From assembly GCA_016190485.1 (NCBI GenBank), contig JACPQN010000024.1, forward strand, positions 1 through 58,343: a DNA stretch of 58,343 bases, in the 5' to 3' direction. This document shows positions 46,575-56,529 of this stretch, one piece after another (the stretch's first letter is position 1; each line of letters starts with the position of its first letter). Position numbers and translations under genes: made by a program. The notes beneath the pieces are model-generated. The model was not told the origin of the DNA, did not search any database, and worked only from the letters and a program-made list of their open reading frames with translations. The stretch is from Chloroflexota bacterium. Lineage in GTDB: Bacteria; Chloroflexota; Dehalococcoidia; SHYD01.

Positions 46575-47783
46575 GTGACACTGGTGGAAGGCACGGTGCT
46601 GGATGGCCTGCGGGTGCTGGAACTCTCGGAGTTCGTGGCCGGCCCCTTCTGCACCAAGATGCTGGCAGAGATGGGGGCCCAGGTCATCAAGGTGGAGCGC
46701 CCCGGCGCCGGCGACATCGCCCGGCAGGCCGGCCCCTTCCCCAAGGACATCCCCAACGCCGAGGCCAGCGGCCTCTACCTCTACCTGAACACGGCGAAGA
46801 AGAGCATCACCCTGGACCTCTCCTGCTCCTCCGGCCAGGAGGCGCTGCGCCGGCTGGTGGCATGGGCCGACGTGCTGGTGGAGAGCTTTGCCCCCGGCGA
46901 GATGGAGGGCTGGGGCCTGGGCTACCACGCGCTGGAGCGGGTCAATCCCGGCCTGATCATGGCCTCCATCACCCCCTTTGGACAGACGGGGCCGTACCGC
47001 CACTACAAGGCCACCGACCTGGTCACCTTCGCCATGGGGGGCCTCATGTCCACGGTGGGAGACCCGGACCGCCCACCCACCAAGCTCCCCGGGCCCATGA
47101 CCAGCTACTGGGCGGGCGTCCACACCTTCGCCGCCATCATGGTGGCGCTCTTCCACCGGGACCTCTCGGGCCAAGGCCAGTATATCGATACCTCCATGAT
47201 GGAGATGGTGGGCGCCCACACCAACTCCAACTACCTGATGTGGTCCCACGAGGGGCGGCAGGCGCCCCGCCGGGGCAACACCGCCGGCTTCGGCGGCGGC
47301 TTCTCCCAGTTCCACACCACCAGGGACGGCGGCCTGATCATGGTGGCCATCGCGCCCTGGGACGGCCTAGTGGAGCTGCTGGGCAAGCCGGAGCTGGCCA
47401 AGGACCCCCGCTTTGCCAGCCGGGAGGCCCGCCAGCAGCACGGCAAAGAGCTGGACGAGTACCTGGCGGCCTTCTGCCGCGAGCACGACCTGGAGGAGGC
47501 GTTCCAGACGGCCCAGGAGAAGCGCCTCACCTGGGCGCCCATCAACACCCTGGCCGACGTCTTCACCTCGCCCCAGCTCCAGGAGCGGGGCTATTTTTTC
47601 GACATGGCCCATCCGGTGGTCGGCGCGCTGCCCTATCCCGGTAGCCCCCTCAAGATGGGCGACGCGCCCTTCGTCTTCGCGCCGGCGCCACTGCTGGGCC
47701 AGCACAACGAGGAGGTGTACACCGGGCTGCTGGGGTACACCAAGGCCGACCTGGCGCAGCTCCGAGAAGCGGGCGTGGTGTAG
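46575..47783 (+). CDS. CaiB/BaiF (family III) CoA-transferase
   Basis: LDGLRVLELSEFVAGPFCTKMLAEMGAQVIKVERPGAGDIAR; GQGQYIDTSMMEM. Confidence 0.95.
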   Translation: MTLVEGTVLDGLRVLELSEFVAGPFCTKMLAEMGAQVIKVERPGAGDIARQAGPFPKDIPNAEASGLYLYLNTAKKSITLDLSCSSGQEALRRLVAWADVLVESFAPGEMEGWGLGYHALERVNPGLIMASITPFGQTGPYRHYKATDLVTFAMGGLMSTVGDPDRPPTKLPGPMTSYWAGVHTFAAIMVALFHRDLSGQGQYIDTSMMEMVGAHTNSNYLMWSHEGRQAPRRGNTAGFGGGFSQFHTTRDGGLIMVAIAPWDGLVELLGKPELAKDPRFASREARQQHGKELDEYLAAFCREHDLEEAFQTAQEKRLTWAPINTLADVFTSPQLQERGYFFDMAHPVVGALPYPGSPLKMGDAPFVFAPAPLLGQHNEEVYTGLLGYTKADLAQLREAGVV

Positions 47784-47807
47784 GATGCCAGCCATGGATA
47801 ACTCCGC

Positions 47808-47892
47808 TCGCCCTTGAGCCTGTCCTGAGCAACGTCGAAGGGCTTGTTGAAGGGCGAGGCCGCCCATGGTTCGACAGGCTCACCATGAGCGG
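47808..47892. repeat. REP-like element
   Basis: cgcccttgagcctgtcctgagcaacgtcgaagggcttgttgaagggcgag...catggttcgacaggctcaccatgagcgg. Confidence 0.7.
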
Positions 47893-47933
47893 TGGTCTCG
47901 CAACTGGCCTGAAGCAGTAGCGAGGAGCGAAGC

Positions 47934-49226
47934 ATGCTCACCGGCGTCAACCTTCCACTCCAGGGTATCCGGGTGCTGGAGCTCTCCGTGGCCTGGGCCG
48001 CGCCCTTCTGCGGCAAGAACCTCTCCTTCTTCGGCGCCGAGGTCATCAAGGTGGAGGCGCCCACCCGCCCGGACGGCCATCGTGGCTCCATCAACCCTGC
48101 GGCGGGCGGCTTCACCATCTACCCCAACGGCGTGCCCGGAGAGCGACCGTGGAACCGTACGGGGGCCTTCGCCGAGCGCCACCGGGACAAGCTGGGTCTC
48201 AGCGTGGACCTGAACGCCTCGGAGGGGAAGGAGCTGTTCAAGCGCCTGGTGGCCCTCAGCGACGTGGTGATGGTCAACTACCGGGCCGGCGTCATGGACC
48301 GCCTGGGGCTGGGCTACGACGTGCTGAAGCAGGTCAACCCCGGCCTGGTCATGGTGCTGCTGCCCGGCTTCGGCAACACCGGCCCCTACCGGGACTACTC
48401 CTCCTATGGCAGCAACCTGGAGGCCCTCACGGGCGCGGCCGGCCTCACCGGCTACCCGGACCGGGAGCCCCTTAACTCCAACCTTACCTGGCCCGATCCG
48501 GTGGTGGGTATGATGGCCCTGGGGACGATCGTGGCCGCCCTGCGTCACCGGAGCGTCACCGGAGAAGGCATGCTCATGGAGTACTCCCAGCTCGAGGTGG
48601 CGGTGCGCACCCTGGGGGGCTTCCTCATGGACTACTCCATGAACGGGCGGGCGCACCACCGCATCGGCAACCGGGACCCCGTCATGGCGCCTCACGGTGT
48701 CTACCCCTGCCAGGGCGAAGACCAGTGGCTGGCCGTGGCCGTGGCCTCCGACGCGGAGTGGCGGGCCCTGTGCGGCGTCATGAGTAAGCCGGAGCTGGCC
48801 GAGGACCCCCGCTTTGCCGACGGGCCGGGCCGGTTGCGCAACCACGACGCCCTGGACGAGATCATCGCGGGCTGGAGCAGCGCCCAGGACAAGATGAGCG
48901 CCTTCCACGCCCTTCAGGCCGCGGGCGTCGCCGCCGGGCCGGTGCTGGCCCATGCCGAGCATTTCACCGATCCCCACTTCCGGGAGCGGGGCTTCTTTCA
49001 GGAGATCTACCACCCGGAGGCGGGCACCTTCCCCTTCCAGGCGGTCAACGGCTTCAAGCTGTCCCGCACGCCGGGGCGCAACCGCCGCTCGGCGCCCCTT
49101 TACGGCGAGCACAACCGCTACCTGCTCCAGGACGTGCTGGGCCTGGGCGACGAAGACCTGGCCCACCTGGAGGCCCGGCAGGTCATCAGCCAGGTCCCCC
49201 TGGCCGACAGCCCCCGAGCGCTGTAG
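47934..49226 (+). CDS. CaiB/BaiF (family III) CoA-transferase
   Basis: LQGIRVLELSVAWAAPFCGKNLSFFGAEVIKVEAPTRPDGHR; LSVDLNASEGKELFKRLV. Confidence 0.93.
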   Translation: MLTGVNLPLQGIRVLELSVAWAAPFCGKNLSFFGAEVIKVEAPTRPDGHRGSINPAAGGFTIYPNGVPGERPWNRTGAFAERHRDKLGLSVDLNASEGKELFKRLVALSDVVMVNYRAGVMDRLGLGYDVLKQVNPGLVMVLLPGFGNTGPYRDYSSYGSNLEALTGAAGLTGYPDREPLNSNLTWPDPVVGMMALGTIVAALRHRSVTGEGMLMEYSQLEVAVRTLGGFLMDYSMNGRAHHRIGNRDPVMAPHGVYPCQGEDQWLAVAVASDAEWRALCGVMSKPELAEDPRFADGPGRLRNHDALDEIIAGWSSAQDKMSAFHALQAAGVAAGPVLAHAEHFTDPHFRERGFFQEIYHPEAGTFPFQAVNGFKLSRTPGRNRRSAPLYGEHNRYLLQDVLGLGDEDLAHLEARQVISQVPLADSPRAL

Positions 49227-49575
49227 CGGCCCTGGCAGCGGGCGACGGAGAACCGGGCATGTTATGGGGATGGTGTGCTCAAGAACGCCGCCGGTGTCAC
49301 CCTGAGCGATAGCGAAGGGTCTACTCCCCCTGAAGCGGCGCTTCGCTTCACTCAAAAAGTTGCGAAACAATGGCCAGCCGCCGAACTCACAAGCTTCTCT
49401 GGGTGACAGGACAGGCTTGAGAATCACCAACGTGCTTCGGGAACCTGGCGCTAGGATATAGGCCGGGTCTTGTGATAGAGTAACCCGATCACCCCACTCG
49501 CACGCTCAGTCCGCTGCCCTGCCGGTGAGCCGGCTCGGCGCCCTGAGATAGATATTAGGTATGGGAGGCACTAAG

Positions 49576-50652
49576 ATGGCCCTCGACTACGTGAGCAACC
49601 AGGAGATCGTGCTGGCTGCCCGCAAGCGTCTCAACCAGGCCGCCTGGGACTACCTGTCTGGCGGCTCCGAGTCCGAGACTACCATGCGGCGCAACCGCCT
49701 GGCCTTCGACCGGCTGGCCTTCCGCCCTCGGGTGCTGGTGGATGTGTCCCACGTCGACACCGCCACCGCCATCCTGGGACACCGGCTGCGCATCCCGGTC
49801 ATGTTCGCTCCCATCGGTTCGCTGCAGCTCTTCCATCCTGAAGGGGGCGCGGCCTCGGCCAGGGCGGCGGGGGAGTACGGCATCGTGCACGTGGTGAGCT
49901 CCGTGACCGAGCCGAGCCTGGAGGAGATCGCCGCCGCCGGCGCCGGCCCCAAGGTGTTCCAGCTCTACATCCGCGGGGACTGGGAGTGGATCAAGGGGAT
50001 GCTGGGCCGGGTGAAGCAGGCGGGCTACACCGCCCTCTGCATTACCGTGGACACGGCGCACTACAGCAACCGGGAGCGGCCGATGCTGGGCCGCTGGAAT
50101 CCACCCACCCGACGGGCGCAGATAGACCCCTCCTACGGCGCCTCGGTGACCTGGGAGCTGCTGGACCGGATCAAGGAGACCATCGGGCTGCCCCTGTATG
50201 TCAAGGGCGTGGCCACCGCCGAGGACGCCGCGCTGGCGGTGCAGCACGGCGTGGAGGTGGTCTGGGTGTCTAACCACGGCGGCAGGCAACTGGACCACGG
50301 CCTGGGTACCCTGGACATGCTGCCGGAGATCGCACAGGCGGTGGGCGGCAGGGCCCAGATCGTCCTGGACGGCGGCGTCCAGCGCGGCACCGACGTGGTG
50401 AAGGCGGTTGCCCTGGGCGCCACCGCGGTTGCTATCGGGAAGCTCCAGGGGTGGGGCCTGGGCGCGGGCGGATCTGAGGGCCTGGTGCGGATGCTGGAGC
50501 TGCTGGAAGCGGAGATCGAGATCGCGATGGCCCTCCTGGGGGTCACCTGCATAGAGCAACTGGGCCCGGCCTACGTCTGCAAAGCGGAGCCGGTCACCAG
50601 GCCCCACGAGATGAGCGGGTGGATCCACCTACCGGGCGAAAGGATTCTCTAG
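49576..50652 (+). CDS. FMN-dependent alpha-hydroxy acid oxidase/dehydrogenase
   Basis: YLSGGSESETTMRRNRLAFDRLAFRPRVLVDVS; GVEVVWVSNHGGRQLDHGLGTLDMLPEI; ILDGGVQRGTDVVKA type motif; SD gggagg before 49576. Confidence 0.93.
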   Translation: MALDYVSNQEIVLAARKRLNQAAWDYLSGGSESETTMRRNRLAFDRLAFRPRVLVDVSHVDTATAILGHRLRIPVMFAPIGSLQLFHPEGGAASARAAGEYGIVHVVSSVTEPSLEEIAAAGAGPKVFQLYIRGDWEWIKGMLGRVKQAGYTALCITVDTAHYSNRERPMLGRWNPPTRRAQIDPSYGASVTWELLDRIKETIGLPLYVKGVATAEDAALAVQHGVEVVWVSNHGGRQLDHGLGTLDMLPEIAQAVGGRAQIVLDGGVQRGTDVVKAVALGATAVAIGKLQGWGLGAGGSEGLVRMLELLEAEIEIAMALLGVTCIEQLGPAYVCKAEPVTRPHEMSGWIHLPGERIL

Positions 50653-50879
50653 GGGACCAAGAGCCACTATTGCCCACCTGTTGTACTGTGTACTCGATGC
50701 AGGGCGAGGCGGCCAGCGGTGGATCGTCCTGCTCGCCAGACTTGCTCCTACCAGACCGATCAACGTTGGGGCAGGGCGCACTCGCACTCGACCTTGCCCG
50801 GAAGGGAGGCGCATCGCTGCGATCGTGACCGTCACACGCAGCGGACCCCGACGGTTGATGCTCAGAAGGGAGGCCTGAG

Positions 50880-51890
50880 ATGACCCACGGGAAAGGTATT
50901 AGGAAGCGCCTGCTGGTCCTGGGTTTCGTCGTTGGCTTGCTGGCGGCAGTCTCCACCCTGGCCGGCGTATCCCCCACCGCAGCCCAGCCCCAGGCCGACG
51001 CTGCGGCGGGCAGAGTGTTCTGGACCACCAAGTTCTGTCTGCGTTGTCATGGCGACAACGGAGAGGGCGGTTTTGGGCCGGACCTGGCCGGCAGGGGCCT
51101 CTCTTTCACTCAGTTCCAGCGGGCGGTGCGCACTCCCTGGGGCATCATGCCTGCCTTCACGGAGCACCAGGTCAGTGACGAGAACATCGCCGACCTGGTG
51201 GCTTGGTTCGGGTCACTGCGGCCCGCAGCCGAGCCGGGGCCCTGGCGGGTTCCCTTGCCGGCCACTACCTCCAAGGGCCAGCGCCTGCTCATCGGGGCCT
51301 ACGGCTGCGCCCAGTGCCACGGCGCCACCGCCGACCGGATGCGCCAGGGGCTGGGGGGAGAGGGAATCCTCGCCTTCGAGCGCTTCGCCGAGCGGGTGTA
51401 CCAGCACACCAAGGAGACGCCCGCCGGCCAGATGGGCAACTTCTCCGAGCTTCGGGTGCCGCGGGAAGAGCTGGAGGTGATCTGGAGCTACCTCAGCAGA
51501 GACCTGGGGATCCGGGTGCCCGTCGTGGCGACCATGACGGCCGCGCCTCCGGTGGGAGACCGGGCATCCTACAGCTTTACGCTGGAGAACAGCGGCGCGC
51601 TGCCGGCGGGCCAGGTGTTCATTGCGGCATCCATCCCCCAGGGAGCGACCCTGGCAGGCACACCCGGCGCGCCCGCCGGGTCCTGGTCCCGGGGACAGGA
51701 AGGCGGTGACAGTGTTCCCCCGTCGGCGGTGTGGCTGGCCTCGGAGATCCCCGCCAAGGGCAGGCTGGGCCCCTTCACCTTCGAGGCCCAGGGCGCCGGC
51801 GCCGGGGGCGGCTCCCACGTGTGGGCCCGGTGGCTCTCCCCGACGCCGGGCGGCGACGTGGTCATCTCCGCTCGCGTTGCCTCACGGTAG
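50880..51890 (+). CDS. Exported diheme cytochrome c with C-terminal DUF11-like domain
   Basis: Signal peptide; two CxxCH (CLRCHGDNGEGG, CAQCHGATAD); C-terminal YSFTLENSGALPAGQVFIAASIPQGAT. Confidence 0.85.
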   Translation: MTHGKGIRKRLLVLGFVVGLLAAVSTLAGVSPTAAQPQADAAAGRVFWTTKFCLRCHGDNGEGGFGPDLAGRGLSFTQFQRAVRTPWGIMPAFTEHQVSDENIADLVAWFGSLRPAAEPGPWRVPLPATTSKGQRLLIGAYGCAQCHGATADRMRQGLGGEGILAFERFAERVYQHTKETPAGQMGNFSELRVPREELEVIWSYLSRDLGIRVPVVATMTAAPPVGDRASYSFTLENSGALPAGQVFIAASIPQGATLAGTPGAPAGSWSRGQEGGDSVPPSAVWLASEIPAKGRLGPFTFEAQGAGAGGGSHVWARWLSPTPGGDVVISARVASR

Positions 51891-51974
51891 GCGGTAGGCC
51901 CCTAGCGGGTGAGGGCTTGTCCCCCGCCCGCTAGGGAATCCTGGTACGCCTTCTCCCTTGTTGCTGGACTCCGG

Positions 51975-52331
51975 TTACAGAGGCAACGGCGTCATCCGTA
52001 TTCTGTCCTGTTCCACGACCGAGAAATGGCCGCCCCAATCATCGCGCGCCTTGAATATCGCAACAAGAATATCTGCCGCCATTTGAGGACTCCCGGGCGC
52101 GAACCGCAGGAGGACTATGCCGCAGCGAGCAGGCAGGCCGGTCCGAAATGCAAGCTCACCGAAATCTTTGTCAAAGGTTACTACAACCCGCTCCTCACGT
52201 TATGCATGGGAAAGGACAGAGGCGTCGTTACTGCCTGGCGCTACCGTACGAACCCAAAGCACATCATGCCCGTCCCTGTGTAACGCCTCTACTGCCTCCT
52301 TGGGAATGTTTTCGTCTACCAGCAGCCGCAT
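51975..52331 (-). pseudogene. DUF5615 PIN-like toxin, interrupted by in-frame TAA (52200-52202)
   Basis: MRLLVDENIPKEAVEALHRDGHDVLWVRTVAPGSNDASVLSHA-stop-REERVVVTFDKDFGELAFRTGLPARCGIVLLRF...; single 119-codon frame. Confidence 0.88.
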
Positions 52332-52339
52332 TGGGTTGC

Positions 52340-52570
52340 TCAGCGCGGCAGTGGGTAGACCCGCTCGGCATGGAGGAGCGCGCTCGCGTATTGCAGGCAG
52401 GCGTTAATATCTTCCACACTGATGTCCGGGTAGTTGTGCAGTACCTCGTCCCTGGTCCAGTCCTGGGCAAGCAGGTCGACAATGAATTCCACGGCCAGCC
52501 GGGTACCCTTGATGACCGACTTCCCCTGAAGGACTGCCGGATCGATGGTGATGCGCTCTTCCCAGCTCAT
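52340..52570 (-). CDS. DUF433 family antitoxin-like protein
   Basis: ITIDPAVLQGKSVIKGTRLAVEFIVDLLAQDWTRDEVLHNYPDISVEDINACLQYA. Confidence 0.9.
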   Translation of the reverse strand: MSWEERITIDPAVLQGKSVIKGTRLAVEFIVDLLAQDWTRDEVLHNYPDISVEDINACLQYASALLHAERVYPLPR

Positions 52571-52607
52571 GGTACTCTCCGAGACCCGCTGTTGAGTCTG
52601 TTCAACG

Positions 52608-53606
52608 CTACCCCTCCATACCCAGAAAGCGGAGACAGTTCTTGGAACTGAACACCTCGATGTCGGCGGCGCTGAGCCCCAGCTCTTTGAAGCTGGCCTC
52701 CGGGTGGTGCGCCATGCGATAGCCGCTGCCGAAGGGATAGTCGGAGCCGACCACGATCTGGGAGATGCCGACCATCTCAATCAAGTAGCGCAGAGTGCGG
52801 TTGTCGAAGAAGATGTCGTCGTAGTAGAACAGCTTCGCATAGTCATAGGGCGATTGGGGCAGGACGCTCTTGAGCGCGCCGCCGCCCTGCCACTGGTTCT
52901 GGAGGCGCGGCAGCAATTGGGTGAAGACCCCGCCACCGTGGCTGAAGAGGATGCGCAGGTTGGGGCAGTCCACCATGACCCCACCCAGCAGCACGCCCGC
53001 AGCGGCTAGCCCGTTCTCGGTGGGAAAGCCCACGCCATTGGCGCCGGCCTCTCCCACGAAACGATCCTCAAAGGTGGGGTTCTGGGCGTGGGAGAAGATG
53101 CACAGATTCAGGCTCTCTAGCTCCTTGAGGAAGGGCCGGAACTCCGGGTCACCCAGGTTCTTCCCACCGATGTTGGTCTGCACCTCCACGCCCAGCAGCC
53201 CCAGCTCCTTGATGCGGCCCAGCTCTTTGATGGATGCCTCCACGTGGTGCAGGGGGATGGCCCCCAGCCCGTAGAAGCGGTCCGGCGCCTCGTCTATCAT
53301 GCGAGCGATGTCCTCATTGATCCAGCGGGTCAGCTCCAGCGCGTCGTCCGGTTCCAGGTCGTAGTTCAGCAACCGCGGCATGGGGGAGAGCACCTGCTTG
53401 TCCACGCCATGGGCCGGCATCTCTGCGATGCGTTTGGGCACGCTCCAGCACCCGCTCTGCACCGTGCGGAAGTTGAAGGTTCCGTACATGACGTTTGCCC
53501 GGTCGCCGGGCACGGGCTCCATCCGCGGCCAGCGTCCCCCGGCCTTTCTGCTCCCCACATCGGGGAACTTTTCGGGGACGATGTGTGTGTGGGCATCGAT
53601 GATCAT
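52608..53606 (-). CDS. Amidohydrolase 2 family protein (ACMSD-like)
   Basis: MIIDAHTHIVPEKF; FSHGGGVFTQLLPR; VVGSDYPFGSGYR. Confidence 0.92.
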   Translation of the reverse strand: MIIDAHTHIVPEKFPDVGSRKAGGRWPRMEPVPGDRANVMYGTFNFRTVQSGCWSVPKRIAEMPAHGVDKQVLSPMPRLLNYDLEPDDALELTRWINEDIARMIDEAPDRFYGLGAIPLHHVEASIKELGRIKELGLLGVEVQTNIGGKNLGDPEFRPFLKELESLNLCIFSHAQNPTFEDRFVGEAGANGVGFPTENGLAAAGVLLGGVMVDCPNLRILFSHGGGVFTQLLPRLQNQWQGGGALKSVLPQSPYDYAKLFYYDDIFFDNRTLRYLIEMVGISQIVVGSDYPFGSGYRMAHHPEASFKELGLSAADIEVFSSKNCLRFLGMEG

Positions 53607-53670
53607 GGGGACCCCCTGTGGTGATTAGCGGGCGCCCGGCGGGCGCTTGCGGGGCCTATGATACCACGCA

Positions 53671-54513
53671 CTACGCCCGGCCGGGGTTGCGGTCCGGCTC
53701 TGTCGCCTCCTGGCTCTCCAGATAGGGGCGGAAGTCGGTGACGCCTTCTTCGCGCAGCGCTTCCTCGTCGGTGACGGTGCGCCCCGTGTAGCTGGCAGGG
53801 TCCTTGGCCACGATGGCCAGGGCGGCGTCGGCGAAGAGCTGGGGCGAGGTGTGGCCGTAGGGCTGGCCGCCCCGTGTCGCGCGCATGCCCTCGGTGTTGC
53901 GGGCGCCGCCGGGGAAGAGGCAGTTCACGGCGATCCGGTGCGGCAGCAGCTCCTGGGCCATGGTGAGGGCGAGCTGGCTGGCCCACTGCTTTGGCAGCGC
54001 GCCCAGGTTGACGCCCCGTGGGGTCTGGCCGGGCGCGAGCTGCTCCGCCGGATCGGGCAGTCGCAGGGCCGGCGAGACGTTGAGGATGTGGCCGCCGCCC
54101 CTGGCCTGCATGGAGGGGATGACCCCCTTGGCTAGGAAGAAGAGCGCCCGGACGTTCACGTTCCACAGCAGGTCCCAGCGCCGGGCGGTCAGGTCGAGGA
54201 TGCCGCCCGGGATCAGGGCCGCGGCGTTGTGCACCAGGATATCCACCCGGCCGTACTCGGCCAGCGCGGCGTCCAGCAGCCGCTGCAGGTCCTCCTCGGA
54301 CCCCACGTCGCAGCGGACGGCCAGAGCGGTCCCGCCGGCGGCCCGGATCTCCTCTACCGTCTGCCCGATGGTGCCGCCAATGCGGGGGTGCGGCTCCTCG
54401 GTGCGGCCGGTCACCACCACCGTCGCTCCTTCTCGAGCAAAGGTCAGGGCCATGGCCTTCCCCAGGCCGCGGCTGCTCCCCGTTACCAGGGCCACCTTGT
54501 CTGCCAGACGCAT
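53671..54513 (-). CDS. SDR family oxidoreductase
   Basis: MRLADKVALVTGSSRGLGKAMALTFAREGATVVVTGR; LVHNAA. Confidence 0.9.
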   Translation of the reverse strand: MRLADKVALVTGSSRGLGKAMALTFAREGATVVVTGRTEEPHPRIGGTIGQTVEEIRAAGGTALAVRCDVGSEEDLQRLLDAALAEYGRVDILVHNAAALIPGGILDLTARRWDLLWNVNVRALFFLAKGVIPSMQARGGGHILNVSPALRLPDPAEQLAPGQTPRGVNLGALPKQWASQLALTMAQELLPHRIAVNCLFPGGARNTEGMRATRGGQPYGHTSPQLFADAALAIVAKDPASYTGRTVTDEEALREEGVTDFRPYLESQEATEPDRNPGRA

Positions 54514-54601
54514 ACTCGCTCCTCCTAACCGTAGTGATAGACGGAGCGGGAGGCCCGTGGCCCCCCGCCCCCTGGCTTGCGTGCTGGTCCCCCCAGTGGG
54601 A

Positions 54602-55339
54602 CTAGGCCGGCTGCAGCCCTTCCCTGGCGAAGACGGGATAGGTGCCGGTATCAATCATGCGCTCCCGCACCACCGTTCGCAGCGTGCGCAGCTCCTCCAC
54701 GGTGGGCGCGGGCGTGGCCGGCGCCTGCGGCGGCGCGCCCAGGTCGAAGGCGGTGTTGTCCTGCACCTCCTGCACCGTGTGCCAGGGGTGCACCGACCCC
54801 AGGCGGAAGCGCCCCGCGGCCCAGTCGTAGTCCATGATGGCCATGGGTGTGATGACCTTGACGCTCTGGGTGTGGCGCTTGACCTTCTCCGGCGTCTTGA
54901 GGGAGCCCGAGATGAAGTCTACCTTCTCCACAAAGGTGCGGCGGGTATGCTCGGTGCGGAAGATGATGATGCGCTTGGCGGTGTAGTAGAGCATGGCCGT
55001 GCCGTAGGCCCCCGGCATGCGCACGTCCGGGGCATCGGCGTTGCCGATGACGTGGAGGTTGAAGTTGCCCTCCGCGTCGATCTGGATGCCGCTGACAAAG
55101 AAGAGGTCCATTTGCCCGCGCTGGGCCAGGAAATGCATGTCGTAGCCCACCTGGTCAAACTCCCGGCTGCTGCGAATAATGAACTGGACATGGGGCGCGT
55201 GGGTCGCCTCGGCCAGGAGCAGGCCGGCCGCCGGTATCTGGGAGAGCGCGCCGCAGGCGCACATCTCCCAGTCCTTCACCTCCCGGGCGATGAGGACGGC
55301 CAGGAGCTCCGAGACGTTGCAGTCGGGCTTCTCTGGCAT
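54602..55339 (-). CDS. CoA-transferase subunit beta (glutaconate/IpdB-like)
   Basis: SELLAVLIAREVKDWEMCACGALSQIPAAGLLLAEATHAPHVQFI; DLFFVSGIQIDAEGNFNLHVIG. Confidence 0.85.
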   Translation of the reverse strand: MPEKPDCNVSELLAVLIAREVKDWEMCACGALSQIPAAGLLLAEATHAPHVQFIIRSSREFDQVGYDMHFLAQRGQMDLFFVSGIQIDAEGNFNLHVIGNADAPDVRMPGAYGTAMLYYTAKRIIIFRTEHTRRTFVEKVDFISGSLKTPEKVKRHTQSVKVITPMAIMDYDWAAGRFRLGSVHPWHTVQEVQDNTAFDLGAPPQAPATPAPTVEELRTLRTVVRERMIDTGTYPVFAREGLQPA

Positions 55340-55344
55340 GGCGG

Positions 55345-56202
55345 CTAGACCTTGACGGGGGCCCGGCCGTACCGATGGGCGTACTCCTCTTCCGTGACGC
55401 CGAAGACGTACTTGTCCAGGAAGCTCCGGAAGAGCTCGTCGCTCACCGAGCAGCGCTGGTACTCCAGGACGTGCTCCCGGTCCAGCTCGTAGTAGCCGTT
55501 CACGCCCGTGGGGTGGGCGCCGCCCGGCGCGTGGACCACTGCGGTGACGTTGATAGTGGGAAGGAAGACGCCGCCGGAGTCATACGGCGAGACCTGGTCC
55601 ACCACCTCCTCGGCGGTGACGATGACTCGCCGGGAGGCCCGGGCCACCTGGAGGTCCTCGTTGTCCGGGTGCCAGCGGAGCAGCGCGTTGCCGCTGCGGT
55701 CCACCTTGGTGGCGTGGAAGATGGCCACGTCCGGGTTCAGCGCCCGCACCACCACCGTATGCTCCTCGGGGTCGAAGGGGTTAGGCGTGATGGTCACGTC
55801 GTCCCGGCGGCGGTAGAGGTCCGTGCCCGCGAGGCCGATGACCGGGGCGTAGGGGATGCCGAGCGATCCAGCCTGGATCATGATGAGCTGGATGCCTCAG
55901 GTGTTGTCCTTGGCGAAGACCTTCCCCGCCTTGACCAGCCGGTCGAAGTTGGGGCAGACCCGGGCGAAGGGCGCAAAGCCCAGGCTGCAGCTCTCCACGA
56001 TGGCCGCCTGGCCGGCGCCCACCAGGTAGTCCACGTTGATGGAGCCGCCCCGGCAGATCACGTGCAGGTCCTTCACCCCCCTGCGGGTCAGCTCCCGCAG
56101 CGCGGCCATAGGGCTCCAGCTGAACGCGGAGCTCATGGCCAGCTTGTCCCCGTCCCGGACGATGCCCACCGCCTCCTGGAGACTCATCAGTTTGTCTTTC
56201 AC
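55345..56202 (-). pseudogene. CoA-transferase subunit alpha (IpdA/glutaconate-like) with in-frame TGA at 55897-55899
   Basis: VKDKLMSLQEAVGIVRDGDKLAMSSAFSWSPMAALRELTRRGVKDLHVI...AKDNT-TGA-GIQLIMIQAGSLGIPYAPVIGLAGTDLYRRRDDVTI; same frame both sides. Confidence 0.82.
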
Positions 56203-56454
56203 AATGCCCCCTCTCGGTGCGCTCTGCGCGATCCACGTTCTCGACGCCATCCCGCCCGCCCGCAGGCTCCGCCACTACCGATAGAGCGATAGAACCCGCG
56301 CCAGCCGGATGATAGCCGTACTCTATCCCTTGCGGGGGGAGCCGTCAAGCGCGGGGGCCGAGACTGCTGAACAACACCCCACGACCAAAGGGAAGTACGC
56401 TGAGGCGGTCGCCTGTGGTTCCATAGGAGAGAGGAGGTAAGGTCAGACGAAAGA

Positions 56455-56486
56455 GGCGGGGCAATCCCACCGAAGATTGCCCCGCC
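56455..56486 (-). terminator. Hairpin terminator downstream of cupin gene
   Basis: ggcggggcaatc / gattgccccgcc 12-bp perfect arms, 8-nt loop; minus-strand tctttc follows. Confidence 0.65.
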
Positions 56487-56529
56487 CGTGATTACTGCCC
56501 CCACCCCTCAGGGAAGGAAGCTGCGGTGG

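Noticed and set aside
47880-49430. 516-aa antisense ORF over CoA-transferase
   Set aside because: Antisense artefact; sense gene has clear CaiB/BaiF motifs.
53885-55348. 487-aa ORF antisense to SDR and CoA-transferase beta
   Set aside because: Antisense of two well-supported genes.
55897-55899. Selenocysteine or TGA=Trp recoding
   Set aside because: TGA is used as a normal stop elsewhere in the window; no Sec machinery visible; kept only as an option to check.
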